Assembly: GCA_900554225.1 (NCBI GenBank)
Contig: USGH01000123.1
Coordinates: 1 to 7,443, forward strand
Length of the DNA: 7,443 bases
From: an uncultured Eubacteriales bacterium
GTDB lineage: Bacteria > Bacillota > Clostridia > Oscillospirales > CAG-272
Reading direction: 5' to 3'
The notes under the pieces: model-generated
Told to the model about the DNA's origin: nothing
Seen by the model: only the letters and a program-made list of their open reading frames with translations
Databases searched by the model: none
Shown: positions 1-5,762 of the stretch, in pieces
Layout of the letters: each line of letters opens with the position of its first letter
Position numbering within the stretch: position 1 is the stretch's first letter
Position numbers and translations under genes: made by a program

Positions 1-533
1 GTACAGCCAAACGCCCGCAGCAATTCCGCCGTGTGCCGTGCCACCGCGCCAAATCCGACCAGTCCCACGCGCTGACCAAGCAGTCCTTCGTTGTACCAGC
101 CCGGTGCCGCCCATCCCGCCGTGCGCAACTCCGCGGTGTATCGTGGAATATCCCGCAGCATCGTCAGACTATACGCGATCACACTTTCCGCCACGGATCG
201 TGCGTACAGATCATTGCCGCTGTAGACGACAATACCGCGATCGAATGCCGCACGGTCCACCAGACCTGCCACAGATCCCCCGGTATGCGCGATCACAGAC
301 AGCTCCGGCGCGTGGGAAAAAAGTGCTTCATCGAGCCTCGGACACCCCCATCCGGTCACGACAAGCTCTGCCCCCGACTTGGACAGCACCTCGGAAAGCT
401 CCTCCGTCGTCCATTGGCGCGACAGGGGATTCCACACGATCTCCTCCGTTTCCGCAATCGGCAAAAACACAGCAGGATCCGGGATAAAGCTGTCCCGGAT
501 CGCTCCGACAGGCCTCGCAACAACCATGCGCAT
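1..533 (-). CDS. D-2-hydroxyacid dehydrogenase family protein, partial (C-terminus beyond left edge)
   Basis: The reading frame is open to the left edge and gives 177 residues of an NAD(P)-dependent D-isomer-specific 2-hydroxyacid dehydrogenase, which in this family interconverts 2-keto acids and D-2-hydroxy acids in the cytoplasm. Visible marks are the substrate-domain segment IAHTGGSV (residues 81-88), RGIVVYSGN (99-107), the conserved VAES (114-117) and the start of the Rossmann nucleotide fold, GQRVGLVGFGAVAR (153-166). The usual GxGxxG is GFGAVA here, with Ala165 in the last position. The catalytic Arg, Glu and His of the family lie in the missing part, so activity and substrate cannot be judged. 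ATG at 533 is chosen because AAGGAGG (549-543) sits 9 nt upstream; ATG at 527 would be 15 nt away. The gene lies 15 nt behind the Card1-like gene and its ribosome binding site shares a base with that gene's stop codon, so the two are probably translationally coupled. The subfamily is undetermined (phosphoglycerate, glyoxylate or another substrate). Confidence 0.88.
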   Translation of the reverse strand, partial: MRMVVARPVGAIRDSFIPDPAVFLPIAETEEIVWNPLSRQWTTEELSEVLSKSGAELVVTGWGCPRLDEALFSHAPELSVIAHTGGSVAGLVDRAAFDRGIVVYSGNDLYARSVAESVIAYSLTMLRDIPRYTAELRTAGWAAPGWYNEGLLGQRVGLVGFGAVARHTAELLRAFGC

Positions 534-542
534 CCGTACATT

Positions 543-551
543 CCTCCTTCA
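543..551 (-). promoter_or_regulatory. Ribosome binding site of the dehydrogenase, overlapping the upstream stop
   Basis: On the minus strand the bases TGAAGGAGG combine the stop codon of the Card1-like gene (551-549) with a strong Shine-Dalgarno sequence (AAGGAGG, 549-543). It lies 9 nt before ATG 533. It fixes the dehydrogenase start and suggests that ribosomes finishing the upstream gene reinitiate here. Confidence 0.8.
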
Positions 552-1820
552 CACGATCCAGTCGCGCATCTCGGACAGCTTGTGTGCTTCTCCGGTCAAC
601 GCTTCATAAAAGGTTCTGTCGTCCATCCGGTGTACCCGTTCGATCAGACGAATGTTCATCTCTTTCGCACGTTCCCGGAGCGACTGGGCTGCCGATTCCG
701 AACGGTTTTCCTCAAAATAGGTGGTGGAGACAAGGATTCGGTGTGCGTATTTCTGCCCGAACCGTCCGGCTACCGTGCTGAGCTTGTATAGCTCGTCCGT
801 CTTGATGTCTCCGTTTTTGCAGGAAATGAAGTAGGGAATGACGCCTTGCATGAGCAGCACATCGATTTCGTTGCGCGAGGTGTTCCGTGCGTCGTTCCAG
901 CGGATCACCACCCCGGGACAGCCATCCGTAAACGGTGTCGGATACGCGCCATGCCGATAGTGGAACGCCGTCATGTACGTTTTGTATTCGAGCAGCGTTC
1001 CCGCCTTCGTCAGACAGTCGCGCATATACGGATTCCGGAATGTACAGGTTTTATGCTTTCCATCGTCCGCAATCATCATGGAGCCGGTTTGGGTCAGCGC
1101 ATGCAGAAATCCATCATCAAGCCAACTGCTGCCGGGGGAGTCTTCCTCCAGACGAAACGCGGATTTTTCCTCATCGATCGACCGGAGCGCGTTGGAGAGT
1201 CTGCTGATCTGTGTGTTCCAAGCGGCGCAGTCCCGACGGCAGATTTCCCACAGGCGGTTGATGTCTCCATACACGCTGTCCCGGAACGGATATCCGGCAG
1301 AAGCGTTTTCGGATACCATATCCTCCTCCAGATTACCGCCGTGGAGCAGCAGATTCTCTGCGACCGTCATGTAGATCTTGTCCGTTCCGTCGTAGGGCTC
1401 CCGCACGATCTCGCCGGATGCGTGCGCCGGGATTTTGTACAGCACACCGCGCCGGGTCTCGCATTGGATACGGAATAGACGCGAATGGGTGAACCGGAAC
1501 GCCAGTCCGACCGCCACAAGAGACGCTTCATCGCCGCCGGAGCAGTCAAAAACGTATTCCTCCTCCCGGGAGAGCGCGTTGTCCTGTGATAAAATGTCGC
1601 GCAAAACGGTCAGAACCCCCGTGATGTCGTTTTTTGCCACCATCCGATAGGAGATGATTGCGTGCAGCTCCTGTTCTCTGCAAATTTTGCGGATCGCGGT
1701 CAGTGCGGCTTCCATTTTGGGGCGGTTGGAGCCGAGAAAGATCACGCGTCCCGGTCGGAGTGCCAGAGAGCCGATGATATTCTCGAGCGGACATTTGTCG
1801 AAAAATTCAATCAATGTCAT
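549..1820 (-). CDS. Card1-like (DUF1887) protein: CARF-like domain plus PD-(D/E)XK nuclease-like domain, no CRISPR context
   Basis: The 423-residue protein has the two-part layout of the DUF1887/Card1 (Can2) family. The N-terminal part (about 1-150) looks like a Rossmann/CARF domain, with strand RVIFLGS (25-31) and the loop FDCSGGDEAS (91-100) where CARF proteins usually carry a TGGTK-like loop. The C-terminal part (about 265-423) resembles a PD-(D/E)XK fold: LLEYKTY (276-282, Glu278), NEID (317-320, Asp320), and FISCKNG (331-337, Lys335), then a helix with ELYKLSTVAGRFG (343-355). In characterised Card1 enzymes cyclic oligoadenylate binds the CARF domain and switches on DNA cleavage. Here the basic residue of the loop is Glu98 and the Glu of ExK is Ser333, so both ligand and catalysis may differ. 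ATG 1820 is chosen over the upstream ATGs at 1835 and 1850 because GGAGG (1833-1829) lies 8 nt before it. The gene is coupled to the dehydrogenase downstream and has a candidate promoter of its own. No Cas gene or repeat array is present. Family assignment is from remembered motifs, not a search. Confidence 0.82.
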   Translation of the reverse strand: MTLIEFFDKCPLENIIGSLALRPGRVIFLGSNRPKMEAALTAIRKICREQELHAIISYRMVAKNDITGVLTVLRDILSQDNALSREEEYVFDCSGGDEASLVAVGLAFRFTHSRLFRIQCETRRGVLYKIPAHASGEIVREPYDGTDKIYMTVAENLLLHGGNLEEDMVSENASAGYPFRDSVYGDINRLWEICRRDCAAWNTQISRLSNALRSIDEEKSAFRLEEDSPGSSWLDDGFLHALTQTGSMMIADDGKHKTCTFRNPYMRDCLTKAGTLLEYKTYMTAFHYRHGAYPTPFTDGCPGVVIRWNDARNTSRNEIDVLLMQGVIPYFISCKNGDIKTDELYKLSTVAGRFGQKYAHRILVSTTYFEENRSESAAQSLRERAKEMNIRLIERVHRMDDRTFYEALTGEAHKLSEMRDWIV

Positions 1821-1828
1821 AACGCATT

Positions 1829-1833
1829 CCTCC
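1829..1833 (-). promoter_or_regulatory. Ribosome binding site deciding the start of the Card1-like gene
   Basis: GGAGG on the minus strand lies 8 nt before ATG 1820. The longer frame starting at 1850 would place this motif inside the coding region and begins almost at the predicted transcription start, so the shorter 423-residue product is preferred. Confidence 0.75.
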
Positions 1834-1852
1834 ATCTGTGTTTCGTACAATC

Positions 1853-1881
1853 AGTATATGCTGTTTTCCATGAAATTACAA
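1853..1881 (-). promoter_or_regulatory. Candidate sigma-A promoter for the Card1-like gene and dehydrogenase
   Basis: On the minus strand TTGTAA (1881-1876) and TATACT (1858-1853) are separated by 17 bp, giving a predicted transcription start near 1846 and a leader of about 26 nt before ATG 1820. It lies in the 93-bp gap after the MATE gene, in which I see no convincing terminator. The pair may therefore be read both from this promoter and by read-through from the MATE gene. Confidence 0.5.
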
Positions 1882-1913
1882 GGGGAAAATCGTAAACATA
1901 CCGCGAATGGAGG

Positions 1914-3347
1914 TCATTCTTCGACAGATTCCTCCGCTGCAAATTCCTCTGCGATCGGTTCAGCCGTCTCAACGATCCGACTTTTGGTAAGATCTGCCCG
2001 CCGATAATACAGGTAGGTCAAAAGACTGCACACGAGCCAGCCCGCGGGATACCCCATCGATACCGGGAGAATTGTGTTTGCAATAAAATGGGTCAGCACA
2101 AAGAGATAGATTTGCCGGAAAACCACAAAGGACGCAAGCATGATGACCATCGGCGCACGGGTATTGCCCGCACCACGCAGCGCACCGGAATAGATTTGGT
2201 TGAAGCAGCACAGGATGTAAAAGGGGGATATGTACCGCAGAAACATGGTGCCGTATTCGACAACGGTCGTCTTTTCGTTGAAGAACGCCACAAGGGACGG
2301 CGCGAATGCCATCACCGGGATCATCAGAATGACCGCAGTGACAAGCGACAGGGCGAGCGCAATCCGCACACCGCGTTTGGCACGATCCACCTTGCCGAGT
2401 CCGAGATTTTGTCCGACAAAGGTTGTGGACGCAAGGGCAAGCGACTGCATCGGCAGCATCAGCAGTGTGTCGATCTTGCCGTAAGCGGTCCAACCGGACA
2501 TACAGTCTGCACCGAAATAGTTGATATAGGACTGCACGAACACATTGGAGAACGACGTGACCGCCATCTGTAATGCCGCGGGAATGCCGCCCCGGATGAT
2601 CTTCTGGAGCATATCGAAGTGGATACGGAGCGCACGCAGGGCCACACGGATACAGGAATCGCTGCGCAGGAGGGTAATGAGCGTCAATACCGCGGAGATC
2701 CCCTGTGCAATGATCGTAGCCCATGCCACGCCCGCTACGCCCATGTCAAAGCGCAGTACGAATACAAGGTCGAGTACCGTGTTGATGACCGCAGAGACCA
2801 CCAGATAGTAGAACGGACGGGTAGAATCGCCGACTGCACGCAGGATCCCGGCTCCCATATTGTAGAGCATCAGCCCGAGCACACCGGCAAAATAGATCGT
2901 GAGATATGCCGTGGATTCCGGAATGACCTCCGCAGGCGTGTTCATCAGCGCAAGCATACCGGGAATGAGCGCGATCCCCAGCCCGGTGAAGAGCAGTCCG
3001 AGAAGGATGGTCATCATGAGGGAGGTGTGTACCGTTTTGCGGACCTCTTCCGTCCTGCCGGCACCGTAGTATTGCGAGATCACAACCCCCGCGCCGCTGG
3101 ACAGACCGAGGAAAAAGCCAATGAGCATATTGATGATGGGACCGACCGTGCCGACTGCGGAAAACGCCTCATTGGAAACGTATTTGCCGACGACCCACGT
3201 GTCCACCGTGTTGTAAAGCTGCTGAAAGATATTTCCGACAAGAAGCGGAGCGGCAAATACGACCAGATGGCGGATGATGGAGCCTTCCGTCATATTGACG
3301 TCGTTTTTTCGTTTGCGTACACGATTGTTTGGGATTGTCTTTTCCAT
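1914..3347 (-). CDS. MATE family efflux transporter
   Basis: This 477-residue integral membrane protein belongs to the MATE (multidrug and toxic compound extrusion) family, which exports drugs or metabolites in exchange for Na+ or H+. It shows the family entry signature MTEGSIIRHLVVFAAPLLVG (19-38), then FQQLYNTVDTWVVGKYV (41-57) and AVGTVGPIINMLIGFFLGLS (64-83). The second half repeats the layout with IRGGIPAALQMAV (251-263) and GALRGAGNTRAP (388-399). About twelve hydrophobic segments are visible and the length is typical. The tail (about 456-477) is Glu-rich and cytoplasmic in appearance. ATG 3347 is preferred over 3386 because it gives the usual short Arg/Lys-rich lead; only a weak AGG precedes it by 9 nt. 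The next in-frame ATG, at 3293, has no ribosome binding site. A near-consensus promoter lies 54-82 bp upstream. The substrate cannot be inferred from sequence or neighbours. Confidence 0.95.
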   Translation of the reverse strand: MEKTIPNNRVRKRKNDVNMTEGSIIRHLVVFAAPLLVGNIFQQLYNTVDTWVVGKYVSNEAFSAVGTVGPIINMLIGFFLGLSSGAGVVISQYYGAGRTEEVRKTVHTSLMMTILLGLLFTGLGIALIPGMLALMNTPAEVIPESTAYLTIYFAGVLGLMLYNMGAGILRAVGDSTRPFYYLVVSAVINTVLDLVFVLRFDMGVAGVAWATIIAQGISAVLTLITLLRSDSCIRVALRALRIHFDMLQKIIRGGIPAALQMAVTSFSNVFVQSYINYFGADCMSGWTAYGKIDTLLMLPMQSLALASTTFVGQNLGLGKVDRAKRGVRIALALSLVTAVILMIPVMAFAPSLVAFFNEKTTVVEYGTMFLRYISPFYILCCFNQIYSGALRGAGNTRAPMVIMLASFVVFRQIYLFVLTHFIANTILPVSMGYPAGWLVCSLLTYLYYRRADLTKSRIVETAEPIAEEFAAEESVEE

Positions 3348-3400
3348 GTTTGTATACCTGTTTTTGTGATGCAATATTAAAATCAAAAGCGAACATTTTT

Positions 3401-3429
3401 ATAATACTACAGATTTTACATTTCGTCAA
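3401..3429 (-). promoter_or_regulatory. Sigma-A promoter of the MATE gene
   Basis: On the minus strand TTGACG (3429-3424) and TATTAT (3406-3401) are spaced by exactly 17 bp. Transcription should start near 3394, leaving a leader of about 47 nt. The surrounding DNA is AT-rich, unlike the coding regions on either side. Confidence 0.75.
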
Positions 3430-3461
3430 TAGGAAAATCAAAAATATACGAGAAAAACGCA

Positions 3462-3477
3462 CATGCCGGTTGGCATG
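3462..3477. repeat. Short inverted repeat between the divergent promoters
   Basis: CATGCC and GGCATG form a perfect 6-bp inverted repeat around GGTT. It lies 33 bp upstream of the MATE -35 box and 57 bp upstream of the tRNA-Leu -35 box. It could be a small operator. Read on the minus strand it is followed after four bases by TTTTT, so a weak terminator of antisense transcription is the alternative. Confidence 0.4.
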
Positions 3478-3533
3478 GCTTTCCGCAAATGCAAAACAGC
3501 TCCATAAAAAATGAAAAAAGTCCCAAAAAGCCC

Positions 3534-3562
3534 TTGACAAACGGCGGAGGATGCGGTATAAT
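3534..3562 (+). promoter_or_regulatory. Consensus sigma-A promoter of tRNA-Leu
   Basis: TTGACA (3534-3539) and TATAAT (3557-3562) match the sigma-A consensus at all twelve positions with the optimal 17-bp spacer. A-tracts at 3506-3511, 3514-3519 and 3525-3529 lie just upstream and could act as an UP element. The predicted start near 3569 leaves a 5' leader of about 19 nt before the tRNA. Confidence 0.9.
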
Positions 3563-3587
3563 ATCCACGCTGAGAGGGCAAAAACAC

Positions 3588-3671
3588 GCGGGCATGGCGG
3601 AATTGGCAGACGCGCTAGATTCAGGTTCTAGTGAAAGCAATTTCATGGAGGTTCAAGTCCTCTTGCCCGCA
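3588..3671 (+). tRNA. tRNA-Leu (anticodon CAG)
   Basis: The 84-nt gene folds as a class II tRNA. The 7-bp acceptor stem pairs GCGGGCA (3588-3594) with TGCCCGC (3664-3670), followed by discriminator A3671. The anticodon stem CTAGA/TCTAG encloses the loop TTCAGGT, giving anticodon CAG, which reads CUG, with G at position 37. The long variable arm TGAAA/TTTCA is typical of leucine tRNAs, and the T loop is TTCAAGT with a 5-bp stem containing one G-U pair. The CCA end is not encoded and must be added after transcription. The gene stands alone, with its own promoter upstream and an intrinsic terminator starting 4 nt downstream. Confidence 0.97.
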
Positions 3672-3674
3672 TAT

Positions 3675-3703
3675 GATCCGGATCCGTTGGGTTCGGATTT
3701 TTT
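3675..3703 (+). terminator. Intrinsic terminator of tRNA-Leu
   Basis: GATCCGGATCC (3675-3685) pairs with GGGTTCGGATT (3689-3699) in an 11-bp stem with three G-U pairs and a GTT loop. TTTT follows directly, and further U residues come from the end of the stem. It begins 4 nt after the tRNA. Confidence 0.8.
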
Positions 3704-3747
3704 CATGTGGATGTTCCTGTAGGCAGGCAAAACCCGTCCCCAAAATA

Positions 3748-3802
3748 ACATAGCCGGTGTCTTTCTGCATATTGTGGCAGAGGGCACCGGCTTTTCCTAT
3801 GT
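3748..3802. terminator. Probable bidirectional terminator between tRNA-Leu and the methyltransferase
   Basis: GCCGGTG (3753-3759) pairs with CACCGGC (3785-3791), and TCTGC (3764-3768) pairs with GCAGA (3777-3781) as the inner stem. On the plus strand TTTT follows the stem. On the minus strand the stem lies about 10 bp after the methyltransferase stop and is followed by TATGTTATTTTG. A further outer pair, ACATAG/CTATGT, flanks the hairpin and touches the methyltransferase stop codon. The position between convergent units fits a two-way terminator. Confidence 0.75.
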
Positions 3803-4671
3803 CATTTTACACCGCGTACTACCTGTATCAACACGACCGCCGTATCCCAGATCTTCTCGCCATTGTCGTACTGCCGCAGCCGCCGGTCGAATTTTTCACC
3901 AATCGCGGAAAGCACCGCCGCCGTCTCTTCCGCTGTGATCACATCCGGGTGTTTGCGTCCGGCAGCCTCCACCGCCTCCATCGCACCGGAGCGATCCGCT
4001 TCCATGATCGCGTGTGCCGTCTCTGGCGGTGTGTCCGGATCGTCCGGTGTCAGTGCGATCGTCACATAACCCGTATGCACATCGCGGAAGCCGTATTTTT
4101 CCATCGTGGTCGGCAATGCCTGCGCATCCATGCCATGTAGACCGACCTGTTCCCGTGCAGGATCCGGCAGCGGTGCGAGCTTGTCCCAGAACCGTTTTTC
4201 CGTTTCGGTCATGGCAAGGCAGGGAGCCGGTACGGAAAATCCACTGCGGGTGGACAGCACCACACAGATACCGCCTTCCCGCAGGACCCGGTGCTGTTCG
4301 CCAAAAAACGCGTCGTGTTCGATGTGTTCGCTTACGGTGTTGGAGATCGTTGCATCAAAACTGCCGTCCGCATAGGGAAGTGCGGCTGCGTCTCCCTGCT
4401 GAAACACGGCATGCGGTACATGCGCACGGGCAAACGAAACAAAATTGGCATCCCGGTCGATCCCCGTCACGGCTGCATAGGGGTACATACGACAGAGCGC
4501 ACCGCACAGCACACCGGGACCGCAGCCGATCTCCAGGATCCGCCGCGCACCGTCCAGGGCAAATTGTGGCAGATACTGTGCGTCGTACCGGACGTCAAAC
4601 CGCAGCAGCCGTGAATCGTACAGTGTCCGGATTCCCTGCACCTGCTCGGACCAAAAGGTTGTCATATCCAT
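3802..4671 (-). CDS. Class I SAM-dependent methyltransferase
   Basis: The 289-residue soluble protein carries the Rossmann-fold methyltransferase motifs in order. Motif I is ILEIGCGPG (45-53), which binds S-adenosylmethionine. The acidic end of strand 2 is GIDRD (70-74). GDAAALPYADGSFD (93-106) and the NTVSEHIEHD region (111-120) follow, then RVLREGGICVVLS (128-140). This matches the Methyltransf_11/UbiE-like superfamily; the C-terminal 150 residues, which would decide the substrate, show nothing I recognise. The start at 4671 is supported by GGAG (4681-4678), 6 nt upstream; ATG 4665 would be 12 nt away. It lies 74 bp behind miaA on the same strand and is probably in the same transcript. Proximity to miaA might suggest RNA modification, but the sequence resembles small-molecule methyltransferases at least as much, so the substrate is left open. 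Confidence 0.92.
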   Translation of the reverse strand: MDMTTFWSEQVQGIRTLYDSRLLRFDVRYDAQYLPQFALDGARRILEIGCGPGVLCGALCRMYPYAAVTGIDRDANFVSFARAHVPHAVFQQGDAAALPYADGSFDATISNTVSEHIEHDAFFGEQHRVLREGGICVVLSTRSGFSVPAPCLAMTETEKRFWDKLAPLPDPAREQVGLHGMDAQALPTTMEKYGFRDVHTGYVTIALTPDDPDTPPETAHAIMEADRSGAMEAVEAAGRKHPDVITAEETAAVLSAIGEKFDRRLRQYDNGEKIWDTAVVLIQVVRGVK

Positions 4672-4691
4672 ACATATCTCCTATAGCAAAG

Positions 4692-4739
4692 CTGCCGGAT
4701 CCCCGCGGAATAACGCTTTCTGCAGAATGGATCCGACAG
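4692..4739. repeat. 11-bp inverted repeat between miaA and the methyltransferase gene
   Basis: CTGCCGGATCC (4692-4702) pairs with GGATCCGACAG (4729-4739), with one G-T pair when read on the minus strand, around a 26-nt loop. It begins 6 nt after the miaA stop in the direction of transcription. On the plus strand it is followed by TGTTTTTTATT, like an intrinsic terminator. On the minus strand it is followed only by CTTTGC, so on the coding strand it looks more like an mRNA-stabilising or partial-attenuation hairpin. Confidence 0.55.
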
Positions 4740-4745
4740 TGTTTT

Positions 4746-5762
4746 TTATTCTTCTATCGATGGTTCTATCAGCGTCTGACAGGCAGTCGGATCCCGCAGG
4801 CAGGCTTCCACCACCCGATATGCTTCTGCGAAGATCTCCTCTGTGGGACGCATAACACCGTCTGCCGTGTCGCAGTACAGTCTGTAACCGTCCGATCGCC
4901 GGAACCATGTCATTTGCCGCTTGGCATAATTGCGTGACGATTGCCGAATGGCGTCCGCTGCCTCAGATAAGCTGCATTCGCCGCGGAAATAGGGGAGGAG
5001 TTCCTTATATCCGATTGCCTGCATCGCGGTCTGTGACGGCTCTGTATCTCCGGAGAGCCCCAATACCCGCTTAGCCTCCTCCAATAGTCCCGCAGAGAGC
5101 ATCTGATCCACGCGCCGATTGATCCGGTCATACAGTACCGCGCGGTCGTGATAGGTGAGCAGGAGTCTGCATTCGCGGTAGGGACTGTCGGCAGTACGCT
5201 GCATCCGGTCGATTTCTGTTTTGGTGTGTCCCGTCGTCTTGCAGATCTCGATTGCTCGTACCACCCGCTTGACATTGTTCGGATGGATGACCGCTGCCGC
5301 TTCCGGGTCCAGTGCCGTCAAAATCGCGTGGAGTGCCGGATTGCCGTCTCTATCCGCGGTGGCGTACAGTTCCGCGCGCAGTTTTTCATCCCCGGAGGAC
5401 TCCTCGCGGTAATTCCCGATTTTTGTCAGTGTGTCGAGATAGAGTCCGGTGCCGCCGCAGAGAATGGGCAGATGACCGCGCGCACAGATCCCGTCGATGG
5501 TTTCTACGGCAAAGCTGTGCCATGCGGCTGCGGAAAACGTATCCCCGGGAGAGAGGATCCCGATCCCATGGTGGATCGCTGCGGCTTTTTCCTCTGCGGT
5601 AGGAGCCGCCGTGCCGATTTCCATCCCGCGATAGACCTGCATGGAGTCTGCCGATACGATCTCACCATCCAAACGGCGGGCGAGCGCGATGGCACAGGCG
5701 GTTTTCCCGGAGGCAGTCGGACCTGCCACGGTGACGATCGTGATCTTTTTATCCGCCGTCAT
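4746..5762 (-). CDS. miaA: tRNA dimethylallyltransferase MiaA
   Basis: MiaA transfers the dimethylallyl group from dimethylallyl diphosphate to N6 of A37 in tRNAs that read codons starting with U. The 338-residue protein has the P-loop GPTASGKT (14-21) and SADSMQVYRGM (37-47), with Asp39 in the position of the catalytic Asp of the family. GGTGLYLD (103-110), HPNNVKRVVRAIE (160-172), QAIGYKE (248-254) and the C-terminal SSRNYAKRQMTWFRR (275-289) follow. Its length is slightly above the usual 300-320, through a C-terminal extension of about 30 residues. The ATG at 5762 overlaps the TGA of the upstream lipoprotein gene (ATGA), and GGAG lies 8 nt upstream within that gene, so translation is probably coupled. 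In many Firmicutes miaA lies near mutL or hfq; neither is in this window. Confidence 0.98.
   Translation of the reverse strand: MTADKKITIVTVAGPTASGKTACAIALARRLDGEIVSADSMQVYRGMEIGTAAPTAEEKAAAIHHGIGILSPGDTFSAAAWHSFAVETIDGICARGHLPILCGGTGLYLDTLTKIGNYREESSGDEKLRAELYATADRDGNPALHAILTALDPEAAAVIHPNNVKRVVRAIEICKTTGHTKTEIDRMQRTADSPYRECRLLLTYHDRAVLYDRINRRVDQMLSAGLLEEAKRVLGLSGDTEPSQTAMQAIGYKELLPYFRGECSLSEAADAIRQSSRNYAKRQMTWFRRSDGYRLYCDTADGVMRPTEEIFAEAYRVVEACLRDPTACQTLIEPSIEE

Noticed and set aside
33..791. Long plus-strand frame (252 codons) opposite the dehydrogenase and Card1-like gene
   Set aside because: It spans two genes with clear family motifs on the minus strand, is rich in Arg, His and Pro as antisense frames are, and has no ribosome binding site or recognisable motif.
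1820..1850. Longer start of the Card1-like gene at ATG 1850
   Set aside because: The GGAGG at 1833-1829 would fall inside the coding region, no ribosome binding site precedes 1850, and the predicted transcription start is near 1846.
549..3347. Possible CRISPR array or other defence island around the Card1-like gene
   Set aside because: No direct repeats with spacers, no cas-like genes and no phage or transposon signatures were found in the flanking sequence; the MATE gene and dehydrogenase are ordinary families.
2619..3380. Plus-strand frame of 253 codons opposite the MATE gene
   Set aside because: It is highly charged (Arg, Asp, His, Glu), as expected from the complement of a membrane protein gene, and matches no family I know.
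3489..3722. Small plus-strand frame (77 codons) through the tRNA
   Set aside because: It contains the tRNA-Leu gene, its promoter and terminator, so translation is implausible.
3588..4746. Idea that MiaA and the nearby tRNA-Leu are a functional pair
   Set aside because: The tRNA anticodon is CAG with G at position 37. MiaA acts on A37 of tRNAs reading U-starting codons, so this tRNA is not a substrate and the closeness is probably chance.
4014..4937. Plus-strand frame of 307 codons opposite the methyltransferase and miaA
   Set aside because: It crosses two well-supported genes and the intergenic hairpin, and its composition (Arg, Pro, His) is that of a shadow frame.
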